Assembly: GCF_947488715.1 (NCBI RefSeq)
Contig: NZ_CANLAG010000010.1
Span: 1 to 64,000 of the forward strand
DNA from: an uncultured Tateyamaria sp.
GTDB taxonomy: Bacteria > Pseudomonadota > Alphaproteobacteria > Rhodobacterales > Rhodobacteraceae
Length of the DNA: 64,000 bases
Direction: 5' to 3'
Under the pieces are notes generated by a model, which saw nothing but the letters and a program-made list of their open reading frames with translations, did no database searches and had not been told where the DNA came from. The translations under genes and the position numbers were made by a program. Position 1 is the first letter of the stretch. Each line of letters starts with the position of its first letter. Shown here piece by piece: positions 36,874 through 46,881 of the stretch.

Positions 36874-37338
36874 ATGGATTTACGCGCCAAGATTTCGGCC
36901 GCTCTCAAGCAGGCCATGAAAGACAAGGATGCGGAGCGTCTGTCGACACTGCGGCTCATCAATGCCGCGATCAAGGACAAGGATATTGATGCCCGCGCCG
37001 CTGGCGAAGATGACGGCGTAGGTGAGGCCGAAGTCCTTGGTATCCTTGGAAAGATGTCGAAACAGCGGTTGGAAAGTGCCCGCACTTACGAAGAGGGCGG
37101 GCGGCTCGACCTGGCCGAGCGTGAGTTGGCAGAGATCAAAGTGATCGAAGAGTTTCTGCCGCAACAACTGGACGACAGCGCGCGGGCCAAAGCCGTGGAC
37201 GCCGCAATTGCCGAGGTTGGCGCTGACAGCATCCGTGACATGGGCAAGGTGATGGGCGTTCTCAAATCCAAATATACCGGCCAGATGGATTTCGGCACCG
37301 TTGGTCCGATGGTCAAGGATCGCCTCTGCGCCTCGTAA
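36874..37338 (+). CDS. yqeY: GatB/YqeY domain protein
   Basis: A 154-residue all-helical YqeY protein, related to the tail of GatB (LRAKISAALKQAMKDKDAERLSTLRLINAAIK, FLPQQLDDS, MGKVMGVLKSKYTGQMDFGTVGPMVK). The function is not firmly known; it may help tRNA-dependent amidation. The ATG at 36874 matches the family start; the frame stays open far upstream but only as the shadow of carA. It diverges from carA. Confidence 0.92.
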   Translation: MDLRAKISAALKQAMKDKDAERLSTLRLINAAIKDKDIDARAAGEDDGVGEAEVLGILGKMSKQRLESARTYEEGGRLDLAERELAEIKVIEEFLPQQLDDSARAKAVDAAIAEVGADSIRDMGKVMGVLKSKYTGQMDFGTVGPMVKDRLCAS

Positions 37339-37371
37339 CGTCCGGTGTGTCAGTCCGGATGTTGCGCTGAT

Positions 37372-37869
37372 TTAGGCCGCACTGTTCGGGCGCCGCAGCG
37401 CGCGTTGCAGATCGTCGAACAGGGCCAGGCGTTCCTCCTCACTGAGAAACGCACCGATTTCGACTTCGCGCCCTTTGCCTTTGAGCGTGATGTAATTCGG
37501 CACGGGCCCTTTGTCTTCGTGCTTGGTCACCTGCGTCCAATAGCGGTTGCAATCCCACGTTTGCACGTCGCCGTTGGCTTCGGTGCGTGTCAGGTGGGTT
37601 TCGTCGTCATCCAGTGTCAGCACCTCAATGATCTGGCGCGCGCGTCTGTTGCGACGCAGAGCAAAATAGACCCCCCACACCGCGAGCATCAGAAACGGCA
37701 ACAACCCCCACAACACAACACTTCCCAAGAGGGGGAGGGCCGGGATCAGGATCAGCGTAAAAGTCGCAAGAACAAAGGCGGCCATACCGTGCTGGGGCAG
37801 CGAATTGTGCGGCCAGAGCCGCAGCTCTTGCACCTGTTCATCTGGTTCTGTGGTCCAACGATAAGGCAT
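37372..37869 (-). CDS. DUF2244-type integral membrane protein
   Basis: A 165-residue protein with two adjacent central membrane helices (AAFVLATFTLILIPALPLLG and a following one) and a C-terminal soluble part with WDCNRYWTQVTKHEDKGPVPNYITLKG-type features (read in parts). This fits the DUF2244 family seen near cytochrome oxidase genes in alphaproteobacteria. ATG at 37869 gives the conserved start PYRWTTEP. Confidence 0.8.
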   Translation of the reverse strand: MPYRWTTEPDEQVQELRLWPHNSLPQHGMAAFVLATFTLILIPALPLLGSVVLWGLLPFLMLAVWGVYFALRRNRRARQIIEVLTLDDDETHLTRTEANGDVQTWDCNRYWTQVTKHEDKGPVPNYITLKGKGREVEIGAFLSEEERLALFDDLQRALRRPNSAA

Positions 37870-37938
37870 AGGCGAAGTATAGGCACCCCGCCCGACATGT
37901 CGAAGGACAGGGTGTCGCGGGGGCGTCAACTGTGCCCG

Positions 37939-38556
37939 TTACAGATCGGTGTATGCCGCCGACGGTACCTGCGACAGCGTGCGTTGCTGAGTGGTGCCAG
38001 ATGCAAGGTCTTCGCGGTAGATCTTGAGCAATCCGCGTGTCCCGTCAGGCAAACCGGCAATCTGGCCCAGCGTGGTCGCGCCACCGGCTTCTGCCCGCAG
38101 GTACGAAGATGTGAGCAGGTGTCTTTGAAAGCTGGTCAGCGTCCCGGTGCCTTCATACCCCATGTAGCGCTGATAGGCGGTTATGGCCGACCGCGTCTTG
38201 GGGCCAACGCGGCCATCGACGGTGCCAGCATCAAACCCGAAATAGGTCAGCGCGGATTGAATGTCACGGCCTTCGGAGGTTGCTGGAATACTGGGGCGGT
38301 ACGTTTTGCGCGGTGCGTATTTCCGCGGCTTCGGGGCATAAGTCGCCTGAGGCGCGCGGGTTCTGGCGCGCAATTGCTGTTGCTGCTGTTGTTCCAGCGC
38401 TTTCTTCTTGCGCACTTCTTTCTGGATGATCGCTCCGGCGACGCCGCCCAAGAGTGCGCCCGCGATAAAGTCCTTGCTGTCTGCCGCAACGCGAGTGGCG
38501 GGCACGAGGGCGAGCGAGGCCGCAAGTGCGGCGGATGTGAGTTTGGTCGACAACAT
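37939..38556 (-). CDS. Exported peptidoglycan-binding-like protein (paralogue of the gene at 46882)
   Basis: A 205-residue protein with a signal peptide (ALAASLALVPATRVAADS), a Gly-rich segment KDFIAGALLGGVAGAI, a Gln-run, and a peptidoglycan-binding-1-type repeat (GRDIQSALTYFGFDAGTVDG RVGPKTRSAITAYQ). It ends in a short helical tail. ATG at 38556 has AAAGGAAC upstream. The first 180 residues align with the first part of the protein at 46882-48240. Confidence 0.82.
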   Translation of the reverse strand: MLSTKLTSAALAASLALVPATRVAADSKDFIAGALLGGVAGAIIQKEVRKKKALEQQQQQQLRARTRAPQATYAPKPRKYAPRKTYRPSIPATSEGRDIQSALTYFGFDAGTVDGRVGPKTRSAITAYQRYMGYEGTGTLTSFQRHLLTSSYLRAEAGGATTLGQIAGLPDGTRGLLKIYREDLASGTTQQRTLSQVPSAAYTDL

Positions 38557-38847
38557 GTCGGGTTCCTTTCTGCGTATGGCCTGGCGTCGCAATTTTCGGG
38601 CAGCGCGGTCCACAAGGCGGTTATGGAACTGGCATATGAGGCGGGAACCGGGTCACGGAAGGTGTTTTGTCTCCTATGCGCGCGCGTGGGCGGCGGTTCG
38701 CGCGTTTGGCTGGGGGCTTGGGCGGGAGATGGCCCGGATGTGTTGCGTGATATTGCATAACACTGCAGGTGGAGCTGCCGTTTTTCCGGCATTTCTGTTG
38801 CGGCCATGGCCGCAACCCTGGAGTTTGTTCAGCTAGATCAAAGGGGA

Positions 38848-39414
38848 TCAGGATGTTCGGCGAAGGATGGCCAGCAGAGGTAGAACGAAGAGCGCGACAG
38901 TGAGCCCAAGATACTCCAGAACAGCCCTTTCATGGAAATGCATCGCGGCGGTGTTTTGCTGCAAGAGCGCTGTAAAATCCTCTGGTGGAAGCTCTGCCAG
39001 CGTGCCTGTCATGGCAAAGATGTTGTTAGGCTCCAGAAGGCTGACGGCCACCCAGCCAAACATGATGATCCAGTGCATTGAGTAGGAGAGCAGGCGTTGA
39101 GGCGTTGCCAGCCAACGGCTGGTGAGCGCATGCCAGGCGCTGAGACAGAGCAGTATCAGGAGGGGGACTGTCAGTTCGGCGACTACGGAGAGAGGTCGCG
39201 TTGCAAGTGCAAAAGGCGGACGTTCGACGGTGGGTGAGATCTGCGTAAACGTTTCCGACACGATATAGGCCGCAAGCACGGCCCTACATAGTCCGGCGAG
39301 TGCGAAGGCGTGCTTTGTTGCGGAGACGTGGCGTCGATACATGAGCGCGCTCAATCCGAGCAGCACCAGAATGCAGGTGATTGAAAATGTATCGAGTAGC
39401 GGGGTGTGAAGCAT
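38848..39414 (-). CDS. Polytopic membrane protein of unknown function
   Basis: A 188-residue protein with about five hydrophobic helices (ITCILVLLGLSALMY at the start, ELTVPLLILLCLSAWHAL in the middle, LGLTVALFVLPLLAIL at the end). I do not recognise the family. It is placed between a bidirectional terminator and an uneventful 291-bp gap (38557-38847) in which I see no gene. Confidence 0.6.
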   Translation of the reverse strand: MLHTPLLDTFSITCILVLLGLSALMYRRHVSATKHAFALAGLCRAVLAAYIVSETFTQISPTVERPPFALATRPLSVVAELTVPLLILLCLSAWHALTSRWLATPQRLLSYSMHWIIMFGWVAVSLLEPNNIFAMTGTLAELPPEDFTALLQQNTAAMHFHERAVLEYLGLTVALFVLPLLAILRRTS

Positions 39415-39440
39415 CTGCCCTGCGCGTTTTGCCGATTTGA

Positions 39441-39474
39441 AAAAAGGGCCCCGGTCGCCACCGGAGCCCTTTTT
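39441..39474 (-). terminator. Bidirectional terminator after ctaD
   Basis: AAAAAGGGC, CCGGT, a CGCC loop, ACCGG and GCCCTTTTT form a long stem with T-runs on both strands. It lies 22 bp after the ctaD stop (leftward). Confidence 0.88.
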
Positions 39475-39496
39475 GGGTTTAGATCAGTCCTTGCCG

Positions 39497-41167
39497 TTAG
39501 TGGCCCGGCTGTTTGTCCCAGTCTTCCTGCTTGGGCAGGATTTCGAACGTGTGCTCTGGCGGTGGGCTGGGCAGTGTCCATTCCAGCGTGTCCGCATACT
39601 CGTTCCATGGGTTGTTTTCGGTTACTTTGGCGCCGCGCAGCAGCGAATAGGCAATCACACCAAAGAAGAACAGGAACGACGCGAAGGACAGGAATGCACC
39701 CCAGGACGACCACTCATTCCAGTAAGCGAACTGTTCGGGGTAGTCGATGTAACGGCGTGGCATCCCTTGGCGGCCCAGGAAGTGCTGGGGGAAGAAGGTG
39801 ATGTTTGCACCGATGAACATGGCCCAGAAGTGCAGCTTGCCTGCCCATTCGGGATACATGCGGCCCGTCATTTTGGGGAAGTAGAAGTAGACCCCCGCAA
39901 AGATGGCGAACACGGCACCCAAGGACATCACGTAGTGGAAGTGCGCAACCACGTAATATGTGTCGTGATAGTAGCGGTCCACGGCAGCCTGGCTGAGGAC
40001 GATGCCTGTCACGCCACCCGCGGTGAACAGGAACAGGAAGCCAAAGGCCCACAGCATGGGTGTCTTCATCTCGACCGAACCGCCCCACATGGTGGCGATC
40101 CAGCTAAAGACCTTGACCCCTGTGGGCACCGCAATGACCATCGTGGCCAGCATGAAGTAAGCCTGCTGGTTCAGCGACATGCCGACCGTGTACATGTGGT
40201 GCGCCCACACGACAAAGCCCAGCACACCAATCGCGATCAGAGCCCAGACCATCGGCAGGTAGCCAAAGACCGGCTTGCGGCTGAACGTGGCGATGACGTG
40301 GCTGATAATGCCGAAACCGGGAAGGATGATGATGTACACCTCTGGGTGACCAAAGAACCACAGGATGTGCTGGTACAGCACTGGGTCACCGCCACCGGCA
40401 GGGTCAAAGAAGGCAAAGCCAAAGTTACGGTCCATCAGCAGCATGGTGATCGCGCCCGCCAGAACTGGCAGGGACAAAAGGATCAGCCACGATGTGATAA
40501 AGATAGACCAGGAGAACAGCGGCACCTTGAACAGGGTCATGCCGGGGGCACGCATGTTCAGGAAGGTGGTGATCATGTTGATCGCACCCAGGATCGACGA
40601 GGCGCCCGAGACGTGCACCGCGAAGATCGCGAGATCCATCGACATACCGGCCTCGTTGGTGGACAGCGGCGGGTAGAGCACCCAGCCCACGCCCGAACCC
40701 CACTGGCCGTTGCCACCCGGTGCCACCACCGAGCAGACCGCCAGTGTCGTACCGGCCACATAGAGCCAGAAGGACAGGTTGTTCATACGAGGAAACGCCA
40801 TGTCAGGCGCGCCAATCTGCAACGGCATGAAGTAGTTGCCGAAACCACCAAAAAGCGCCGGGATCACGACGAAGAACATCATAAGGATGCCGTGGCCCGT
40901 GATCAAAACGTTCCAGAGGTGGCCGTTCGGGGTGCAGTAGTCGTCGGATGCAAAGAGGCGGGCCCCTTCAGCACACATGTATTGCACGCCCGGATCCATC
41001 AGCTCGAGGCGCATGTAAACGGTGAAAGCCACCGAAACAAAGCCGACAAGGGCCGATACGATCAGGTACAAAATACCGATATCTTTGTGGTTTGTGGACA
41101 TGAACCAACGGGTGAAAAAGCCCCGATCGTCTTCGTGCTCGTGCCCGTGAATGGCTGCGTCTGCCAT
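39497..41167 (-). CDS. ctaD: Cytochrome c oxidase subunit I (aa3 type)
   Basis: The catalytic subunit of the proton-pumping aa3 oxidase with heme a, heme a3 and CuB. At 556 residues it has twelve predicted helices. Landmarks are [12 protein letters not shown], the CuB His-Tyr segment [17 protein letters not shown], the proton-channel area, and the heme-ligand region [19 protein letters not shown] at 41167 has AGGAGG upstream. ctaC and ctaE are not next to it. Confidence 0.97.
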   Translation of the reverse strand: MADAAIHGHEHEDDRGFFTRWFMSTNHKDIGILYLIVSALVGFVSVAFTVYMRLELMDPGVQYMCAEGARLFASDDYCTPNGHLWNVLITGHGILMMFFVVIPALFGGFGNYFMPLQIGAPDMAFPRMNNLSFWLYVAGTTLAVCSVVAPGGNGQWGSGVGWVLYPPLSTNEAGMSMDLAIFAVHVSGASSILGAINMITTFLNMRAPGMTLFKVPLFSWSIFITSWLILLSLPVLAGAITMLLMDRNFGFAFFDPAGGGDPVLYQHILWFFGHPEVYIIILPGFGIISHVIATFSRKPVFGYLPMVWALIAIGVLGFVVWAHHMYTVGMSLNQQAYFMLATMVIAVPTGVKVFSWIATMWGGSVEMKTPMLWAFGFLFLFTAGGVTGIVLSQAAVDRYYHDTYYVVAHFHYVMSLGAVFAIFAGVYFYFPKMTGRMYPEWAGKLHFWAMFIGANITFFPQHFLGRQGMPRRYIDYPEQFAYWNEWSSWGAFLSFASFLFFFGVIAYSLLRGAKVTENNPWNEYADTLEWTLPSPPPEHTFEILPKQEDWDKQPGH

Positions 41168-41544
41168 GCGGTGCCTCCTGGCTTGGGATGTTAACGCGTA
41201 CGGGGTTCCCGTCCGCACACGGATTCTTGAGCGGTTCTAAAGTCTTGGCCCGCGCGCATCAATGGAAGATCGTGATCGGAACCGGGATGAATTGTCGCGT
41301 GTGAACCATTCTGCATCTTTTGCCTGAGTTCCGGTGTTGCACTCAGGCTATAAACCGCAACCGTTTCCGGAAGCGAAACGATCCATGCAGTTTGCCGGGC
41401 CGCGTTTCCAAATTGGGGGTGATCTCACAAAATGGTCTTGATTTGGCGGCTTTGAGAGCACGGTTCGTCCACTGAACCGTCTGATTCTCCCGTCATGAAC
41501 AGGCTCTGAAAGCGCGCAAAGCGTTGTGGAGCGAGTGAAGTCAC
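41168..41544. promoter_or_regulatory. 377-bp divergent intergenic region with two hairpins
   Basis: The region between ctaD and the RTX-Hint gene. Two perfect inverted repeats are visible: GCCTGAGT/ACTCAGGC (41322-41348, loop 11) followed by TATAAA, and ACGGTTC/GAACCGT (41460-41480, loop 7). No gene is seen. They may be operators or leader hairpins for the rightward gene. Confidence 0.45.
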
Positions 41545-44034
41545 ATGGCGACGAACGATAATACCAATCCTGGCACCGAGGGTGATCAGGTCATCAACGG
41601 GACAACTGGCACCGACACCCTGACCGGTGCGTTTGGTGCGGACACCATCAACGGCGGAGCCGGGGCAGACGTCCTGAGCGGCGACGGCCCGGTTGAGGGT
41701 GCCTGGCATTTTGAGACGTTCGACTTTGACTTTTCCTCTGCGGCCGGACAGGCGTTCGACATCGAAAGCGGTGTGCGCACAGGGTCCGGCTATGTCACTG
41801 ACTTTAACGAAGGTGGGCTGACCAACACGGTGCGTGGCACCACAGGCAACCCCGAAGACTTTGGCGTCATCTATACAAGCACGCTGAACGTGGCGGCAGG
41901 TGGGACATACCGCCTGACCACATCATCCGATGACGGCTCAACCATCCAAATCTTTGATTCTGAGGGCAATCCTCTTCAGTTCAACAACCAGACCGGCGGC
42001 ATGCTGGACTATCTGAACAATGACTTTCACCAGGGAACGACGACACGCTTTGGCGATGTGGTGCTGGATCCGAATGAAACATACACGATCCAGATCCGGT
42101 ACTGGGAGAACCGTGGCGGCGACACGCTTGCCGCGACGATCAGCGGTCCGGACACGGGCAATGTATCTGAAAACCTGCTGACCACGGATATGATTGGGCT
42201 GCCGCCCGGGCCGGAGTATTCGGTCACGGGCACACCTGCGGGTGTCGAAGGCGACGATGAGATTTTTGGTGGCGCAGGCGACGACACGATCACCGGTGAC
42301 GGTGGCAACGACAGCTTGTTCGGCGAAGGTGACAACGACAGCGTATCCGGTGGCAGTGGCAATGACCTCGTCGACGGTGATGGTGGTGCGGACACGCTGG
42401 ACGGTGGGTCCGGAACAGATACCCTGGTTGGCGATGCTGGCAATGACAGCCTGGATGGCGGTTCCGGTGCCGATGAACTCTATGGCGGCGACGACAACGA
42501 CACTCTGAACGGTGGTGCGGGTTCTGACAGCCTGTTTGGCGGCGCAGGCGACGACAGCCTGACGGGCGACAGCGGATCAGAACGCACAACCCTCTTCGAA
42601 GACGATTTTGAAGGTGGCACAGACGGCTGGTCCGACAGCTCGACCGAGACTGACGCCAGCCTTGGCACGTCATTGGGCCGTTTTGGCGCGGGCGATGGCA
42701 TCATTGCCACGCAACGCACCATCGACCTGGGCGAGGACGCAGATCAGGTTGAAGTGAACTTTGACGCCCTCCTGCTGGACAGTTGGGACGGCGAGGATTT
42801 CGTGATCACCGTAAATGGTGAAGAAGTGCGGTTCTCGCACCTCTCCGGTGACACATCGGCACCCGCGAGCCAGAGTTTCGTTGGCGCAGACGGCGCAACC
42901 TACACATTCGACTTTGCCAATACGGCAACGGGCGAGTTGGGCTATTCCTCGACAGCTGCCGGATCGACGATCTCGTCCTCGGTGGACACGATCATGGCCG
43001 TGACGATCACCATCGACAACCCTCCGGCGGCGTTGGAGATCGGGTTCGGCAGCACGCTGAACTCGGCCTTGGACAACGAGAGCTTTGCCATCGACAACTT
43101 CGTGGTCGAAAGCATTGAACCGTCGGATGATACGCTGAATGGCGGAACGGGCGACGACACCCTGACCGGTGGTGCCGGGGACGACGTCTATGTTTTCAAC
43201 GCGGGCGACGGCAACGACGTCATCACCGATTTCAACGCTGGCAACAGCGGGTCGATCACGGACAATGATCAGACCAACAACGACTTCATCGACCTGAGCG
43301 CGTACTACTCGCACATCCACGAATTGCGTTCGGACCTTGCCGATGACGGTGTTCTGAACCAATCCGTCGGTGACTTCTCGGACAACACGGCGCTGGGTGG
43401 CTCGATCACCATGACGGGCGTGGGTGCCAATGATCTGACATTTGATAACACCAATGTCGCCTGTTTCACCGAAGGCGCTTTGATCGAAACGGTTGATGGG
43501 CCTGTGCCGGTCGAAGCGTTGCGTCGGGGCATGCGTCTGCGCACCTATGACAACGGTGACCGTCCGGTGCGCGCTGTTTTGCGCCGTACGGTCGATGGCT
43601 CTGGTGACCTTGCCCCGGTGCATATCTCTGCGGGCGCCTTGGACAATGACCGCGATCTGATCGTATCGCCCGCGCACCGCATGTTGATCTCTGATTGGCG
43701 GGCTCAGATGCTCTTTGGTGCGGACGAAGTGTTGGTCAGTGCGGCCAACCTCGTGCGAGGCGATCTGATCTACCGTGCTCCGGTGCCCCGGGTGACATAC
43801 TACCATATCCTGATGGACCGGCATGAGATCATCTATGCCGAAGGGGCCGCCACAGAGAGCTTTCACCTCAGCAAGGAAGATGCCGAAGCCGTTGAATACG
43901 GCGATTCCGATGAGGCAGCCGTCGCGGCAGAAATTGCACGGATCTTCCCGGAACTTCTTATGTGTGCCAGCCGCTGTGTGCGTCCGGTCATGAAAGGCTA
44001 CGAGGCGCGCGCATTGGCGGGAATGATCGGCTAA
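41545..44034 (+). CDS. RTX-repeat protein with PA14-like and C-terminal Hint domain
   Basis: An 829-residue, strongly acidic exported protein without a classical signal peptide. After a short RTX start, residues 50-215 look PA14/beta-sandwich-like ([32 protein letters not shown]). Nonapeptide Ca-binding repeats (GGxGxDxLx) fill about 230-350, a second beta domain follows, then more repeats. The last 200 residues form a Hint-type domain beginning [23 protein letters not shown] proteins leave by type I secretion; secretion genes are not nearby. Confidence 0.85.
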   Translation: MATNDNTNPGTEGDQVINGTTGTDTLTGAFGADTINGGAGADVLSGDGPVEGAWHFETFDFDFSSAAGQAFDIESGVRTGSGYVTDFNEGGLTNTVRGTTGNPEDFGVIYTSTLNVAAGGTYRLTTSSDDGSTIQIFDSEGNPLQFNNQTGGMLDYLNNDFHQGTTTRFGDVVLDPNETYTIQIRYWENRGGDTLAATISGPDTGNVSENLLTTDMIGLPPGPEYSVTGTPAGVEGDDEIFGGAGDDTITGDGGNDSLFGEGDNDSVSGGSGNDLVDGDGGADTLDGGSGTDTLVGDAGNDSLDGGSGADELYGGDDNDTLNGGAGSDSLFGGAGDDSLTGDSGSERTTLFEDDFEGGTDGWSDSSTETDASLGTSLGRFGAGDGIIATQRTIDLGEDADQVEVNFDALLLDSWDGEDFVITVNGEEVRFSHLSGDTSAPASQSFVGADGATYTFDFANTATGELGYSSTAAGSTISSSVDTIMAVTITIDNPPAALEIGFGSTLNSALDNESFAIDNFVVESIEPSDDTLNGGTGDDTLTGGAGDDVYVFNAGDGNDVITDFNAGNSGSITDNDQTNNDFIDLSAYYSHIHELRSDLADDGVLNQSVGDFSDNTALGGSITMTGVGANDLTFDNTNVACFTEGALIETVDGPVPVEALRRGMRLRTYDNGDRPVRAVLRRTVDGSGDLAPVHISAGALDNDRDLIVSPAHRMLISDWRAQMLFGADEVLVSAANLVRGDLIYRAPVPRVTYYHILMDRHEIIYAEGAATESFHLSKEDAEAVEYGDSDEAAVAAEIARIFPELLMCASRCVRPVMKGYEARALAGMIG

Positions 44035-44693
44035 AGCAGGCTTTCTGACCCGAATACGGTCTCAAAGCTCTGTTTGAGCGCCACGTCCACGTCGTCCATT
44101 GTAACGGGCAGTCCAAGGTCGACCAGTGACGTGACGCCATGGTCGCTGATCCCGCATGGCACAATGCCTTCAAAATGGGACAGGTCCGGTTCGACGTTGA
44201 TCGACAGGCCATGAAAGCTGATCCATTTGCGCAAGCGGATACCGATGGCTGCGATCTTGTCTTCGGCGGGTGAGCCATCCAGTTGAGGTGGCTTTTCCGG
44301 TCGTTCCACCCAGACCCCAACGCGACCCTCGCGAATCTCGCCCCGGACGTTGAAGCTGGCCAGTGTTTCGATCACCCAGGTCTCGAGGTCTTTGACAAAG
44401 GCCCGGACGTCATGTCCGCGTTTGCCGACATCAAGGAGCGTATAGGCCACACGCTGACCAGGACCATGATAGGTGTACTGCCCACCACGCCGTGTGCCGA
44501 AGACCGGAAATCGGTCCGGGTCCGTCAGATCGGCAGGTTTGGCAGATGTGCCGGCGGTATAGAGCGGCGGGTGTTCCAGCAGCCAGATACATTCATCCGC
44601 TTCGCCCGCAGCAATGGCGTTGGCGCGCGATTCCATCCACGCTTCGGCAGTGCGGTAGTCAGTCAGTCCCGGTGTCGTTATCCATTCGACCAT
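44031..44693 (-). CDS. lipB: Lipoyl(octanoyl) transferase
   Basis: Transfers octanoate from acyl carrier protein to lipoyl domains, the first step of lipoate synthesis. The 220-residue protein has the [12 protein letters not shown] motif, the catalytic lysine region [15 protein letters not shown] and the catalytic cysteine in [13 protein letters not shown]. Its stop overlaps the end of the RTX-Hint gene by 4 bases. Confidence 0.95.
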   Translation of the reverse strand: MVEWITTPGLTDYRTAEAWMESRANAIAAGEADECIWLLEHPPLYTAGTSAKPADLTDPDRFPVFGTRRGGQYTYHGPGQRVAYTLLDVGKRGHDVRAFVKDLETWVIETLASFNVRGEIREGRVGVWVERPEKPPQLDGSPAEDKIAAIGIRLRKWISFHGLSINVEPDLSHFEGIVPCGISDHGVTSLVDLGLPVTMDDVDVALKQSFETVFGSESLL

Positions 44694-44698
44694 GGCTG

Positions 44699-45472
44699 TC
44701 AGGGCAGCAGCCCTGCCTCCTTGACTGTTGGCACATTGGCGCGACTAACCGGGATGTCGTTGCCGTTGGTCATTGTGAGCGTCGCCCGATCACCAAGGCG
44801 GGTGGCGGCACGGACTTGATCAAATGCCGCCCAATGCGACCGATGTACCTGTGCGCCAAGGGTGTCGCCAACCTCATTTATCGCATCTGACAACCGCATC
44901 AGCACCAGCGCCTCGCCTTTGGTGGTCTGGATGCGGACATAGTGATCCTCGACTGAAAGCGCCACAAGAGGTCCTCGTTTGTCGATGGGCAAACGCTTGA
45001 GGATCTGCGCCGGAGCGAGTGCCGTTTGCGGGGCAACTTGTGGCGCGTTCTGTTGGCGTATCATTGTCAGAACTGCAGTCACGATGGCGGCAATGGCAAT
45101 GACGGGCCCCAAAAAGCCGGGCAGCGATTCCAGAGTGGGAATCCAACCGAACGCCACGAAATTAATGGCCGCCACAACGAGGGCGACGCCGATCCCGCTG
45201 ACCGCAGCTGTGATCAGGACGCGCAGCCACACTTGGCGCTTTGACAACAGGCCACGCAGCGCGAGGTCGCAGAACGCGCCTACGCCGTAGGTCAGAGCAA
45301 CGGTTACGAGCCAGTACAAAACGCGCGGCGCAAAGCGCAAACGGGTGTCCGTGCCAAAAGGGCCAGCCAGCCCGAGGATCAAACCCACACCGATCAACGC
45401 GGTCAGTGTCACGGGATGCGCCATATGCGTCCGCCATTCACGAAGCGCGAATTGCGGTTGTCCGTCATTCAC
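44699..45472 (-). CDS. Membrane-anchored LytTR-type regulator
   Basis: A 257-residue protein with about four N-terminal membrane helices ([72 protein letters not shown]) and a C-terminal LytTR DNA-binding domain ([25 protein letters not shown]-type strands, [12 protein letters not shown]). No receiver domain is present. It may sense a membrane signal directly. GTG at 45472 has AAGGGG upstream; ATG at 45424 is the other option. It lies 5 bp before lipB. Confidence 0.8.
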   Translation of the reverse strand: MNDGQPQFALREWRTHMAHPVTLTALIGVGLILGLAGPFGTDTRLRFAPRVLYWLVTVALTYGVGAFCDLALRGLLSKRQVWLRVLITAAVSGIGVALVVAAINFVAFGWIPTLESLPGFLGPVIAIAAIVTAVLTMIRQQNAPQVAPQTALAPAQILKRLPIDKRGPLVALSVEDHYVRIQTTKGEALVLMRLSDAINEVGDTLGAQVHRSHWAAFDQVRAATRLGDRATLTMTNGNDIPVSRANVPTVKEAGLLP

Positions 45473-45569
45473 GAAGCAGGCCCCTTTTTCACGCAAACAC
45501 AATGGAATAGCCGGTGGATGCTTGTCTAGCTGAGGGTCAATTGAAACCGCAACAGGAAAGACCCACACC

Positions 45570-46064
45570 ATGACCTTGCTCCCTCTCTTGGATGCCAGCC
45601 CGATTGTTCAGTTGCATGTTGGTGCCGCATGCCTTGCGCTGCTGTTGGGACCATTCGCGCTTTATGGACGGCGCAAGGGCAGGGGGCACAAAGTGCAGGG
45701 ATATGTCTGGGTTATTGCGATGGCTATAACTGCGTTGTCGTCGTTCGGCATTCACAGTTTTGCAGTGATTGGTCCGTTCAGCCCGATCCACCTGTTGTCG
45801 CTCTTTGCGCTTTGGTCGCTCTACGAAGGCATGCGTCACATCCTCGCGCGGCGGGTCGCGATGCATCAGATCGTGATGCGGTCGCTGTATTGGCGCGGGC
45901 TGTGTGTTGCCGGGTTGTTCAACTTTCTGCCCGGACGCACCACCAACCGGATGATTTTCCCGGAAATGCCAGACGCGGGCTACGTGGTCATTTCGCTGGG
46001 GATCGCCGGTTTGGTGTGGGCCGGTGTGCGCAGCCGCCGAACCTTGCAGGCGGCGATGGCCTAG
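45570..46064 (+). CDS. DUF2306-like membrane protein
   Basis: A 164-residue protein with about four membrane helices: VQLHVGAACLALLLGPFALY, VWVIAMAITALSSFGIH and so on, with the HILARRVAMHQIVMRSLYW segment. It fits the DUF2306 family of unknown role. It converges on the DsbA gene with a 4-bp overlap. Confidence 0.75.
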   Translation: MTLLPLLDASPIVQLHVGAACLALLLGPFALYGRRKGRGHKVQGYVWVIAMAITALSSFGIHSFAVIGPFSPIHLLSLFALWSLYEGMRHILARRVAMHQIVMRSLYWRGLCVAGLFNFLPGRTTNRMIFPEMPDAGYVVISLGIAGLVWAGVRSRRTLQAAMA

Positions 46065-46717
46065 GCCGCCTCTTCGGCGGCGACCTTTTGCAACAGCTCG
46101 GCATAGGTGTCGGCGCCCTGCGCGCCGGTCACCAGATATTTGCCGCCAAACACCATGCTCGGCACGCCAGAGATGCCGTGGGACGTCCAAAATTGCTGCT
46201 TTTCCCGCACGCTTTCCTGCAACTCTCCGCTGTCCAATATCTGCGAGGCGGCGGCGCGGTCCAGCCCGACAGAGATGGCCACATCAAGCAACACGTCGTC
46301 CTTGGACACGTCCTTTTGGTGGGCAAAGTAGGCGTCGAATAATGCCAGTTTCAGCGGATGCTGCACACCTTGCGACAGGGCAAAGTCCAGAAGCTGATGG
46401 GCTTTGAAACTGTTGACGATCCGGCTGTCCGGCGAAAACGCAAAGGTGATGCCAAGGCTTTGCCCCAGAGCCGTCAGATGCGCCCGCGTTTGCGCCGATT
46501 GCTCGGCGGTTGAACCGTATTTCTCGGTGATATGCTCGGCCAGGTTTTGGCCTTCGGCGGGCATATTCGGGTTCAGTTCGAACGGATGCCAGCGCACACG
46601 CGCGCCCATACCGGTGTTGGCCAGCGCCTGTTCCAGTTGCCGGTAGCCAACAATGCACCATGGACACATGACGTCCGACACAATGTCGATCTGAATGACG
46701 GGGGCGGTATCGGTCAT
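46061..46717 (-). CDS. DsbA-family oxidoreductase (FrnE-like)
   Basis: A 218-residue thioredoxin-fold protein with the redox motif CPWC in SDVMCPWCIVGYRQLEQAL, a helical insertion, and the cis-Pro segment ISGVPSMVFGGKYLVTGAQ. There is no signal peptide, so it is cytoplasmic, like FrnE and HCCA isomerase relatives that act in oxidative stress. The substrate is unknown. Confidence 0.9.
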   Translation of the reverse strand: MTDTAPVIQIDIVSDVMCPWCIVGYRQLEQALANTGMGARVRWHPFELNPNMPAEGQNLAEHITEKYGSTAEQSAQTRAHLTALGQSLGITFAFSPDSRIVNSFKAHQLLDFALSQGVQHPLKLALFDAYFAHQKDVSKDDVLLDVAISVGLDRAAASQILDSGELQESVREKQQFWTSHGISGVPSMVFGGKYLVTGAQGADTYAELLQKVAAEEAA

Positions 46718-46881
46718 CGGTTTGTCCTGGATGCGAAGGGTTGCCGTTTACATCACCTCTGGCGGAACGGTTTTCAACCGCCCACCGCACAAACATGCGC
46801 CCAGTCAAAGGTAAGGAATTAGAGACTTTGCGAATCTCGCGTTGGTGGTAGGCTGTTTTCATATTTTTTGGAGGGAATTTA

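Noticed and set aside
39437-41194. A 585-codon plus-strand frame opposite ctaD
   Set aside because: The product is rich in His, Arg and Glu and lacks any family features, while ctaD on the other strand is unmistakable.
42240-42560. Repeats in the RTX gene as a CRISPR-like array
   Set aside because: The period is 27 bases of coding nonapeptides with many substitutions, and there are no unique spacers.
42670-43866. A 398-codon minus-strand frame opposite the RTX-Hint gene
   Set aside because: It mirrors the repetitive Gly/Asp-rich RTX coding strand and has no recognisable domain.
46755-46770. A partial match to the prophage 18-mer in host DNA (CCTCTGGCGGAAC)
   Set aside because: Only about 11 consecutive bases match, which is plausible by chance and it lies outside the prophage.
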